Assembly: GCF_010389155.1 (NCBI RefSeq)
Contig: NC_057761.1
Location: 52,078,587 to 52,142,586 of the forward strand
Length of the DNA stretch: 64,000 nucleotides
Source: Erigeron canadensis
Taxonomy: Eukaryota > Streptophyta > Magnoliopsida > Asterales > Asteraceae
Direction: 5' to 3'
In this document: positions 23,401 to 33,168 of the stretch, in pieces
How positions within the stretch are numbered: the stretch's first letter is position 1
Layout of the letters: each line of letters starts with the position of its first letter
The notes under the pieces: model-generated
What the model saw: the letters and a program-made list of their open reading frames with translations, nothing else
Told to the model about the DNA's origin: nothing
The model's database searches: none
Position numbers and translations under genes: made by a program

Positions 23401-24300
23401 GAATGTCGACATAAAAGATCTCGGTGATGCCTTTAATGTCACAGGTATCGAAATACATCGGGATAGGCGTAATGATGTTCTAGTTCTTTCTCAAAAGACT
23501 TATATTGAACATATCTTAGAACGCCATAACATGCAACACTACACACTCACTATAGATCTATTAGTAAAAAGGAAACGTATGTGATTGTTTCCAAAGTCTG
23601 AACATTGAGATTAAAGAAAGGGCAAATGAGGATGATACCTTACTCATAAGTAGTTAAGAGCATTGCGTACGCTCAGGTCTGTACTCGTCTAGATATCGCT
23701 CATATTGCCGGTATGTTTGGGATTTAAGTATATCATCCCGGATTAGCATATTGGAAAATGGCTAAAAAGGTTCTACGATATCTGCAAAGGACCAAAGACT
23801 ACATATTAACTTATAGGAGAGGTGACAACTTAGAAGTAGTGGGATGTTCTAATTCCAATAAGAAATCTACTTCTGGATGTATATTTATGATTAGCTGGCA
23901 AACCTATCTTTTGACGGAGTCATAAGTAGAAACTGACTGCAACGTCTACCATGATGTCTGAACGTTCATAATTTCATGTCATGAGATGTTGTTAAAGAAC
24001 CTGGTCAGTGGACTCGAAAGTCGTCAACTTTATTATTAGACCATTGAAGTTTTACTGTGATAACTCAGCTACCGTAACTTGCTTGAACAGTAACAGTTCA
24101 ACTGGTGCTGAGATGTATCTTGATACAAAGTATCTGTTTGTAAACGGATTGAGGAAAATGTTCTTTGTATTGAGTACATAAGTACACATAATATGCTAAT
24201 GGATCCAATGACCGAAGGTCTTCCTCCTAAAATCTTCGTAGGATACGTATCGAAGATGAGGCTTACTTAAAGACATATTATGATAGCATGTTGTACTTAT
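20460..24300 (+). pseudogene. Degenerate copia gag-pol
   Basis: Recognisable pieces in order are as follows. Gag (20686-21015) contains DNFLVHFMITSLLAHS and CVQENGRLK. Integrase has IIHSDVSGPYP (about 21750), DYSHYMHLY, RSDRGGEYY (about 21920) and a KRRNRTLMDMV block (about 22070), preserving the D, D, E positions. RT has LELHQMDVKTTFL (about 23070) and LHVDDILAN (about 23330), where the usual Tyr of YVDD is His. RNase H and its tail have KVLRYLQRTKDYIL, YCDNSATV and TKYLFVNG. Many stops and frame changes break it. It cannot make a polyprotein, so it is a defective copy. Confidence 0.88.
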
Positions 24301-24591
24301 TGGTCATTATTGTTATGTTAATGAAAAATTTTCCTCCTTATTCAGATTTTGTTTGTCTATTAGTTACACTTCGAGCTCATAACAGTGTAAAGACATTACA
24401 TAACAAAATTTGTCTTAGTCAATTGATCATTGCTTATTAGTTTTAAATTTGAGTCATAGTTTGACTAGTGGGGGTCCTGAGCTGATGTTCTTCTCTACGA
24501 CTGTACTTATTGGCTATGATTTCAGTTTAAAACAAAATGAGTATTATTCCGGAACTTATTTGAATACTCATAGATAAATGATCGCTTGGTC

Positions 24592-24602
24592 AAGTGGGAG
24601 AA
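24592..24602 (+). promoter_or_regulatory. Polypurine tract
   Basis: AAGTGGGAGAA abuts the 3' LTR and is the expected plus-strand priming site. Confidence 0.85.
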
Positions 24603-25083
24603 TGTTGGAACCACGTTGTGTGACCGTCACTGATCATGTATCATTCCTGATATGATAATTGACAATAACTGAAATCCCTATGTCTAGGTAAATATATGAT
24701 GGGCGTATTACTCTTAGAGACGTAGTATAGGGTTTTCCATTAGGTGATTGTAAATAAGAGGACTAATGGTATACACATAAACACCACAGGGGTTGAATGT
24801 GTAATTACTAAAGGGTGGTAAGTGTAATTACTATCATTATAAATAGAGGGTAATTAACCCTAAGTTAAGGTTAATCACACACACATAATCCCACACAACT
24901 TCGTGTGTTTACTCCTCTCAAATTCGTGTATCATGTTCCAGCCGAATTACTCATCCCATTATTACTCAATCACCTTGTTATGGGAACCCGAAATCAATAG
25001 CAATTATGCTTTATGCTCTTACAGGTTCCACAAGACGATTGGGGATGTTTTATCACTCGAATCGAATCATGTTTATTCCAACA
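24603..25083 (+). repeat. 3' LTR of the copia element
   Basis: 481 bp, nearly identical to the 5' LTR (three substitutions, all transitions; three single-base deletions relative to the 5' copy). Followed directly by the TCTTT duplication. Confidence 0.93.
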
Positions 25084-25088
25084 TCTTT

Positions 25089-26720
25089 TTCTCGATGTCT
25101 TGAACTCATCTTTTGATGACAATGAATTCGATCTACACACAACTATCTCACTCTAGCTCATATCCTAAACGACACCCGGATGTGGTGAGTTTCAATTGTA
25201 TGTCCCATGAGCTCAACTATTTTATGCCTTCAAGAGGCAAGCAAAAGAGTAAAAGATTGTGTAGCTAGTACCCATATGGAAGTTCTCTGTATCTACTATC
25301 TATATGTACATGTCAATGAATTCACTTATATTATAGAAAATCTATCACCAAACTATTTATGTCGCACACTAGCTACCTGAGAGATGATAAGACCCAAAAA
25401 CTATATCAAAAAAAAATTAAGACCCGAGAAAAAGCCCATCAAGCTTCACCAAGATATTGGACACAAATTAATGTAGTATATATGGATCTGATTTGTCGAA
25501 AGTTTGAAACTTTAATTACCATATATACGATTTGAATTGGTTGTTTTGTTAACAACAACATGCTCAATATATCCTTGAGAGGGGTATTGAGAAGTGAGCC
25601 GTAGCCAGTTTTACCTACCTAAAGTTAAAGAGACTGCTTTCATAAAGACTTCCGGTCACAAAGAGATTGAAAGTCGAAAAGTGTAAAGAGTTTAGTTATC
25701 TAGGCCGAAAATAACATAGATGTAATCGTTCAAATTAGAGCAAAAAAGATCAGATCTTTGATTGGAAGAGAACTACAAAATAGATCACGTGTCATATTAT
25801 TCATTATCTAGAAAGCCCACGTATAATTTGCCTGTTCCCTTATCAACCCAATTGAATTTCAAATCGATCGAATCCACTGTATTTGGTTTTTGGTCCGTTT
25901 ACTCGTTTAGAATACCTCATGGGAAAACATCATATATACCCTTATACTAAACTCCAAATTATTCTTTAGTAAGATGAGATCTATACTTTTCTACTTACGC
26001 AGCCACATGCGCCATCTTTCCTTGAACCTGCCTCAACACGAAGCTCAAAAGATGTGTTTGGTTTGTTGGAATGAATATGAAAAAATGAGTTTCATTTCAT
26101 TCAGATTGTTTGGTTCGTAGGATTGGATCTAGTAAAAAAAAGAAGCTTAAAGGGGATGTTTGAAACAAAAAAGTACACATAATTAACCCCGTTTGATTAA
26201 AAGATATCGTATTACAATATGCTTCATTATTTATGCAACTTTAGGTTTAAAGTTAAAACTTTTTTTTGTTTTTGTTTTCATAGTGTAATATTTGTGTCGA
26301 AGTATCTTTATTGTATCTTTTGGTTATGTATGTACGGATATATCTAAAGAATTTTATCTCATTTCATTGCATTTCTAATTCCCAAATTGTCAAGAAGAAA
26401 AATACCTAGCGGGTTTGCCCCCCTCCCTGCCTCCCCTGTATTATATATGCGTGACAATCTTCTTATCATGTCCGATGGCATATGAGAATATAGTTCAGAA
26501 GGTATCACATAACCATATTGTAAAATCTTGGATCATGTTTGGCCGTTAATCATAGTGAAGGTTTCTAAGAGCCAACAATAAAAATAAAACAAAATTTTAA
26601 AACGATTATAACTTAATTGTATGAGGTTTAACTTAAAACAATAATAATAACAAGTCCCAATCTTTAGATGAAGGGTATGAAGGGAATGAAGTTGAGTGTA
26701 GATAGTCTTGTCTCCATTCA
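25089..26720. other. Intergenic, no gene seen
   Basis: AT-rich DNA with scattered short frames lacking domain motifs. Around 26055-26130 a GTGTTTGGTTTGTTGGAATGAA sequence resembles one end of common plant DNA transposons, with no clear partner. A stretch near 25635-25745 is loosely similar to 27835-27925, on the other side of the MULE. Confidence 0.35.
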
Positions 26721-26729
26721 TAGATAAAA

Positions 26730-27821
26730 GAGAAAACTATATTTTTGGTCTCTCAACTTGACAAGATTCACAGTTTTTGCCTTTAAGTGAATTAATTATA
26801 GAAAAAACCTTGAAGTTGGTCAATTTTTTCAGTTTTTACTCTGCATCCAAACGTCGTCTATTTGGTCCGTCAAGTGAGAGGCAAATTCGTCATTTCATCA
26901 TGTTTATCTTTTCTTCATCATTCATTCATTACCTCATCATAATATCATTTTTCATCACATGATGATACAAACAAAAAACAACAAGGCAACATATCCATTT
27001 CTGATCCTAACTACAACATCAAACAATTTATATCCCAAACTAGCTATTTAACTAACTCTATAAACGTATATAAAAGTTATCATCAACAGTGAAAATTACA
27101 CCCATGAAGTTATGTGTTAGTCGGCACCATCAAGACAGATAGAAGCACCGTTTCCATATCCATCCAACCCTTTAGATCTAACAACCACCATTGTCGGCGT
27201 TATCACCACATATTCAACCACCGTCGCCAGATCTGGCTTCCGCTTTAGATCCGACAACCGTTGTCGCACCACCACCACAGATTCAACCACCCACCACCAG
27301 ATGAGTCCCATCAGAACTTATGTTTGGGATGAAGAAATAGATGTAGATAGGTATATGGAGAAATATACGTTTGCTTTTTAGGTTATAATTTTTCGTGTTT
27401 TGGTATATGGACATATAGATACAGATAGGTATAGATATAGATGGATATATGTACTATTGCTTCCTTCTTGTTTTTAATTTGGAGCAGTCATCATCACTCT
27501 TGCTCTATAGATGTAAGATATATGTGTATATATGTGTGTATAGATTGAATATAAAGATTTAAACTTAGGTTTTTCCAATTTCGTATTATGGAAGAAGCAG
27601 AAGAAGAAGAAGAAGAAGAAGAAGAAGAAGAAGAAGAAGAAGAAGAAGAAGATGATGATGACGAATTTGCCCCCCACTTAACAGACCAAATAGATGGCGT
27701 TTGATTGTGGAGTAAAAACAGAAAAAATTGACCAACTTCAGGGTTTTTTTTGTAATTAATTCACTTAAGGGCAAAAACTGTGAATCTTGCAAAGTTGAGG
27801 GACGAAAAATGTAATTTTCTC
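26730..27821. mobile_element. Non-autonomous MULE with long TIRs, 9-bp TSD
   Basis: Flanking 9-mers TAGATAAAA at 26721-26729 and 27822-27830 are identical. Terminal inverted repeats of about 200 bp (26730-26945 and 27600-27821) pair with roughly 80 percent identity by eye, starting GAGAAAACTATATTTTTGG and, from the right, GAGAAAATTACATTTTTCG. Long TIRs plus 9-bp duplication are the Mutator-like pattern. There is no transposase. The middle (27115-27320) is GC-richer and could be captured host sequence, typical of Pack-MULEs, but I do not recognise it. Confidence 0.85.
27597..27660. repeat. (GAA)n/(GAT)n microsatellite
   Basis: A run of AGA/GAA trinucleotides followed by GATGATGATGA inside the right MULE terminal repeat. 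It corresponds to a short TCATC-rich patch in the left arm, so it expanded after the element formed. It creates artificial poly-Leu and poly-Phe frames. Confidence 0.9.
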
Positions 27822-27830
27822 TAGATAAAA

Positions 27831-29196
27831 AGATATAGTTTCTATAAAGACTTCTGGCTAAACGAAGAAATAACAGGAGAGTGTAAGAGTTTAAAAATAA
27901 TACATGTCGAACGATCGAGTTATACCTAACTACATTAAAATGAGGCATAATTTGATAGTCGGATCAGGCTTTCTTTTTAAAATGAAAACTTGATTTAGAA
28001 TTTGATCGAAACATAATTTGGTTCGGGACCAACACTTTTTCAAAGCTCCATGCCTCTACATCTAAAGTCTTCAATCATCAATATAAAAAATGCCATCTAA
28101 TCTAAATCACGTGACATCTCACATAGAACGCTCCAGATGAAAACACATTTACACAATACCTTACTACATTTTCAAACCACCAAACTTCCCAAAGTTTGTA
28201 ACTTTACAGATTTGCTCCAATTTCAATATGTTTACTTTCGTAATCTCTCCCCAAATCCGATATTATCTACCATGTTGACTATGTACTAAACTTGACCTTT
28301 CATGTAAAATTTTCACAAGTTAACACCCTTGAAAGTTTAAAGTATAAACGTTGAGAGGATCCAACTACGATAGATTAATAAGGAGCTTTTCAAAAAAAAT
28401 TTAGTTTTATCCCAAAAAATATATACTTTACTTTTTAAAATTATTATAGAACACACTAATCATTTGAGAGATATAATTATATAAAAGAAATTCGTCAACG
28501 TTGAATTATTATTTAATTACAAATTATTAAAATAACCTAAATTGAAAATTGAAAGGGGAAACCTTACTATAAACATCAAATAAACTTATTGTTAAATACA
28601 AGATATATCAAATTTTATCATAAATATTATCCTTTCCACCTCGCAGTAATTGTTTATAGACAATTAGACATAGATATAAATGGTTTGTTTCATGACAGGT
28701 AAAATTAATAAATAATTTGATAAAATATTTGTTTGTCCTTATATCTAAGATATAACTTTTGATGTGATCAACTAGCATGCTCGAGATAGAAAAAAGTTAG
28801 TGTGACACTGAACATAAGGTCAAGTGTTTGAATTTCATGTCGAGGTTTCTCAAAGTAACTAAGTTTTTTCTAGTTGTTGTGTTCGAATATGATCGACTAA
28901 TATCATTGTTGACATAATGCCAGTGATGGAAAAGTTTGTAATTTAGAAAAGCCAATACAATGTTAACCTAAAAAATAGACTAATAATAAAAATTGATTTA
29001 GAATTTAAATAAGATTAATAACTTAGTAAAAATTGAATTTTTTTTAATACAAAATGGACTGATTTGGAAAAAACAAAAGATAAAAACAATTGACAATATA
29101 ATTGATACGAGAGAGTAATAATTTTAGTTAATGACATGGTTAAAAGGTAGATCAGAAATAAAAATCTGACAAGTGACAATATCATCTTAACATAAA
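27831..29196. other. AT-rich intergenic sequence
   Basis: No gene or paired repeat structure is seen between the two MULEs. The minus frame at 29015-29248 crosses a MULE boundary and is not coding. Confidence 0.4.
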
Positions 29197-29257
29197 TTAC
29201 CAAATGGGGCGTACTATTGACACCAAGGAATTTGGCTATTGACACCATACCTCAAAA

Positions 29258-29403
29258 GGGGCGAAATTCGCCCCTTCTGACTTGAAAATTCGCCCCTTCT
29301 GCTAGTGACGGTCAACCTTTATTCAACGTCATTAATTAATTTTGACTTTTACCTTGGGCAGAAGGGGCGAAATATCTTGGGCAGAAGGGGCGAAATTCGC
29401 CCC
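29258..29403. repeat. GGGGCGAAATTCGCCCC palindromes in left MULE arm
   Basis: Perfect 17-nt palindromes lie at 29258-29274 and 29387-29403, with single half sites (ATTCGCCCCTTCTG near 29288, AGAAGGGGCGAAAT near 29361). Matching half sites occur in the right arm near 32675, 32780 and 32808. Repeated subterminal motifs often bind transposase; that role is inferred. Confidence 0.75.
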
Positions 29404-29440
29404 TTTTGAATATATATTTAAATTCCTAATCCATACATAC

Positions 29441-30625
29441 TAGAGGTGCGCAAAAACCGATCCGAAAAACCAAAAAACAGAAATAAAGATAAAACCGAAC
29501 CAAGAAACCGAAAACCAAATAAAGGATTGGTTTGGTTTTGGTCTTCTAGAAACCGAAAGGATCGGTTCGGGTTTTGGTTTTATATATAAAACCGAAACGA
29601 ACGGAAATCATATATGACTTAACTTATTATATATTTGTGTTCTAGTGTTAATATTTAGTACATGGTCTTATGGTTCATTCAAATATTAAAGAAAAAGATG
29701 TGCAAGTATCAATATACTCACTGATGATATACCCACACAGAGCTTTAGCTCCGTACCCGAAGATGACTACTTCGTACAGGTAAAAACACTTATACCCATA
29801 ACGGAGCTTGATCTCCGCTTAACATGACTACCCGGAGCCCCAAAGGTAACGAATACCCAGCTCCGAGGAGATATACAAGAAAGATCGGATAAAGATCTTT
29901 CCCATGATAATCTTATAAAACATATATCGAAGCTCCGATATACTCGGACACAATTTGGTAACAAGATTACCACAAATCTCCTCAAGAAGGAAACAAGATA
30001 TTCACAAAGGAGGAAAAGATTTACCCTAATTCTCTTACCATCCTCTCCAAGTTATTTACTCTCTATATAAATAGAGGACGAAGCCTCACGGCAAAAATAT
30101 AATCAACAATACATTCGATATACAAAACCCTACAAATCATTCATAGTTTATTCGACCTTTGTATAAACCCTAAACAAAACCCACAAACCCTAATTCGAAC
30201 ATAACAACTTAGGACCAATAAATCATAGGCGTAAAGCGGTCTCCGACCCTCTGACCGTAAGGGAATCGCCGATAAACACCAACAACCACACTCACACATC
30301 CGGTTGGACCATAGTGCAATTATTTGATCAAACACTCATTATGTTTGATAACGAGAACCTGATTGTAATAATCTTATTCATGCAATCTTCTTTCACTATT
30401 GTTAATATCTTTGAAAGTATATTCTGGTTGTTTAGATTAGCGTAGCCATTATGGTTTTTTCATCATCAATACTTTTATTTCTACTATCTCCGATTTGAAA
30501 AACCAAAAACTAAATCAACGGATTGGTTTGGTTTTAGTCTTTTAGAAACCAAATGGATCGGTTCCGCTTCAATTTCATATATAAAAACCAATGGTAAAAA
30601 CCGAATCAACTTAAGTAATACTATG
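29441..30625. mobile_element. hAT-like ACCGAACC-rich fragment, split by a solo LTR
   Basis: It starts TAGAGGTGCGCAAAAACCGATCC, close to the ends of the intact hAT at 38147-38814, and repeats AAACCGAAACC/GGTTTGG blocks. Similar sequence resumes at 30485-30625 after the LTR insertion. The right terminus is missing, so it is a truncated relative. Confidence 0.5.
29722..30334 (+). mobile_element. Solo LTR (TG...CA, imperfect 5-bp TSD)
   Basis: 613 bp from TGATGATATACCC to GATCAAACA, flanked by CTCAC and CTCAT (4 of 5). It contains a TATA-type sequence TCTATATAAATAGAGG near 30062 and a transcript-start-like CAACAATACATTCG region. No internal domain, primer site or second LTR is present, so an LTR-LTR recombination product is likely. 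Superfamily not determined. Confidence 0.6.
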
Positions 30626-30853
30626 TCCTTACGTGTTCTTCAACCGGAGATAAACGTCTAGCAAACGCATGACCATACACATCATCTGTGTCATATATAT
30701 CACATTTACTCTCCAATCATATACCTTTGAATAATGACCATGCAACTTGAAAGGACAATTACATTTTCTCAATAAAACTTTTTTTGATGCTCGTCCTCCT
30801 CTTACGGTATACTCTACCACCATCACACATGAATAATACCATAGAAATATCAT
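30612..30853 (-). pseudogene. MULE/FAR1-type transposase N-terminal remnant
   Basis: The minus strand encodes RKCNCPFKLHGHY and DWRV, then after a 1-nt frame change DDVYGHAFARRLSPVEEH. This matches the FAR1-like DNA-binding start of MuDR-type transposases (RKCGCPF...W...HNH...GHxxAGRL). Only about 80 codons remain. It fits the enclosing MULE ends, so it is probably a remnant of its own transposase. Confidence 0.6.
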
Positions 30854-30943
30854 CGGCTGCTTCTTTGTTTGATCTACCCTTGACTAGGAAATAAAACAAC
30901 ATTTTATATAGTTATGAGTTATGATACTATTACACAAATGTAA

Positions 30944-31180
30944 ATAGGACACCCTAAATAAAATCCGTTATTCTTATTGACTGGAACATATTAAGGCCAC
31001 CTAAATAGAACCCTCCCAAATGGAGCCCGCTATCCTTATTAATTAGGTCATATTAGGGCCACCTAAATAGAACACCCTAAATAGAACCGGTTTTTCTTAT
31101 TAACCGGGACATATTAAAAGCACCTAAACAATAACCCTAAATAAAACCTTCTTTTTTCAACACCGGTCATATTAAAACCA
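30944..31180. repeat. ~60-bp minisatellite, about four units
   Basis: Units beginning ATATTA(A/G)GGCCACCTAAATAG start at 30988, 31050, 31111 and 31169 (spacing 62, 61, 58), with a partial unit before. Each contains CCCTAAATAGAACC-like text and CTTATTNA(C/A)(C/T). Non-coding. Confidence 0.7.
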
Positions 31181-31590
31181 CTTTTAGGAATCCTAATGAA
31201 ACTCCAAGTTAAATAGAATTTGATTTTTGGTGTAAGACCATGGCCAACGTCCCGCCCTATTTCTTCTTAACATTTTTAAACATTGGTCTTTCCCTCCCTC
31301 AAATTAGATTTTCTCAAAATCAAAATCATACCCTTAAAAAAATCAAAATCATACAGACTAGCTATCTCTATCTTCTTTGACTCCTTTTAACCCCATTGAA
31401 TTAAAATGTCTCGTTAAGCGTTCTCTCACAATCATGTATGTCTTTTTTTATCTTTTTCAAATTAGCCTCCACTTATTATTAGGGCTGATATTATCAGATA
31501 AAAGGGGCAAATCTGTGAATGTCTTTCGTTCTTTTTGCCCTTACATTGTCGGATAAAAGTGACATACAGGTAATAGGGGTATGAGAAAAT

Positions 31591-32651
31591 TGTTGAAATT
31601 GTGTGAAATTTCGTTGACCCGATTAACCATATGTCTTCGGATCTTTGAGCCTGTAGGGTCATACACAATTGAACATATATAATATTTAACCATAAAGCTA
31701 CAGAATGATATTTGATCATTTACGCATTTAATTAAATAGTTTTAATTAATTTATACGTTTATAAATTAACGCGAGTTAATTGAGGATAAACGGATAAAAC
31801 GACAACCGTTATTTATAGGAGTCGATTAAAGTTGGTTTTAATTGATTGATAAATAACTTATTAATTAAATGAGTTTAATTAATTAATTGAGTTAACAGGT
31901 TGGATAATTAATAAATGTCCATATTTAATTAATAATTAATTAATAGTTAATTAATTAAATAAGGAAAGTCCGGTCCGACCCACATATCCCCATGGGGGGG
32001 GGGGGGGGTTCTAGATCAATTCTAGGAGGGGGAGGATGAAATTTACAAGGGATTTTTAGGGTTTTTGGTTTCATAATTTGATTAAAAGACTTCCCTATAA
32101 ATACCTTAAGAAATCCCTAATTAATTCATTTATTCATAAATCCCTAACACACACATAAAGGTGAAAATCTTATTTCTCCATTTTGTGTGTGTCAAACAAA
32201 ACATCCCAAAATAAGCACAACCCCAAAATTGTTTTAGCTATAGAGGTTCGAATTCCACTAGGTGGAATTGTAAGGGTTTCGTTTGTTGCGGTCGTAAGCT
32301 TCAAGGTGTCTAGCAGATCCTTCGTTAAGACATTGTTCGTGTATGCACTTACGGAGGGTTCTACACTTGGAATCTCGTTTCCGAAATCTTCCGCATCATG
32401 AGGGATCTTATCTACGCAACGAGGTCAGTTTTGTATGTATTAAGTTACTTATATTGCATTGCATGGTGATCTTGGTCCGAGATGTTAGAACTATTAAATG
32501 TCTCTTAAAATATAACCACACGTTTTTAATAGTTGCTAACAGTTTATTAACACGCTTCCGCTTAGCAATTTGATTTGTATTTTAAAATTTGTTTTAAAAC
32601 TGGATCGTTACCCGACCCCTTATATGTTAGCCGGTTAATGAAATCCCAACA
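31591..32651 (+). mobile_element. Solo LTR of about 1.06 kb
   Basis: It begins TGTTGAAATTGTG and ends GAAATCCCAACA, with flanks AAAAT and AAAGT (4 of 5). It contains CCTATAAATACC (near 32094), a G15 run (31994-32008) and a TTAATTAA-rich part. There is no internal domain. The frames at 32183-32401 and 32343-32573 fall inside it and are not treated as genes. Confidence 0.55.
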
Positions 32652-33083
32652 AAAGTGTGGGGTCAGATGGAGCAAATTTCGCCCCTTCTGCTCAAAATTT
32701 TGCCCATTCTACTGTGACATATCGGGTTGAAGTGATGCAAAGTTGACAACATTATAATAAAAAATGTCAGGTCAGATGGAGCGAAATTCGCCCCTTCTGC
32801 TCCTAAAATTCGCCCTTTCTGATGGGTGTCAATAGACAAAAAAGGGTGTCAATAGGAAACCCCTTACCAAATATATAAACTTCTACTCTGACAATAATAT
32901 TCGATTAAGATCAAGATCCATATCAATTTAAAACCCTCCCACTACATAAATCCATAAATTACCAAAAATAAATACTCGTATGTACACACATACATACAAA
33001 TATATATCGACGCCTATGACTATAGATACAACAATTTAACCCGTATTCATTCATTCATTCATTCCAAACAGCTTTCTTATTCT

Positions 33084-33091
33084 TATATAAA
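33084..33091 (+). promoter_or_regulatory. TATA box of the five-exon gene
   Basis: TTATATAAACC lies 78-85 bp before the ATG, followed by a CT-rich leader (TTTTTTCTCTCCACTCCCCC). Only about 220 bp separate it from the MULE end, so the element forms part of the upstream regulatory region. Confidence 0.65.
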
Positions 33092-33168
33092 CCTTTTTTC
33101 TCTCCACTCCCCCACTTTCCTAAATCCCATCGCTCTCTATTTTCTCTCTCTGGCCAACAATTTTTCCG

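Larger units (their letters stand above)
18483..25083 (+). mobile_element. Complete Ty1/copia element, 6.6 kb, TSD TCTTT
   Basis: LTRs at 18483-18966 and 24603-25083 both run TGTTGGAACC to TTCCAACA. The 5-bp duplication TCTTT flanks the element (18478-18482 and 25084-25088). A primer site TGGTATCAGAGC (18969-18980), complementary to initiator tRNA-Met, and a purine tract AAGTGGGAGAA (24592-24602) are present. Domain order gag, integrase, RT, RNase H is copia. The LTRs differ by three transitions and three 1-nt indels, implying recent insertion, yet the coding region is full of stops and frameshifts. The leader of about 1.5 kb contains a TGACGTCA array and a GC-rich block. Mobilisation in trans is the simplest explanation. 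Confidence 0.93.
29206..32863. mobile_element. MULE with 9-bp TSD, containing nested insertions
   Basis: Identical 9-mers TTACCAAAT flank it (29197-29205 and 32864-32872). The ends are GGGGCGTACTATTGACACC and, from the right, GGGGTTTCCTATTGACACC. Subterminal regions of about 200 bp on both sides carry inverted copies of GGGGCGAA motifs. Inside are a hAT-like fragment (29441-30625), a solo LTR (29722-30334), a MULE transposase remnant (30612-30853), a minisatellite (30944-31180) and a second solo LTR (31591-32651). The right end lies 306 bp upstream of the start codon of the five-exon gene. It is probably inactive now. Confidence 0.85.

Noticed and set aside
27474..27948. Open frames with poly-Phe and poly-Leu runs
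   Set aside because: They are translations of a GAA microsatellite inside a MULE terminal repeat, not genes.
30944..31180. Telomere-like CCCTAAA words
   Set aside because: CCCTAAA appears once per ~60-bp minisatellite unit and not in head-to-tail 7-bp arrays.
32183..32573. Two overlapping plus-strand frames
   Set aside because: They lie inside the solo LTR at 31591-32651 and lack conserved residues.
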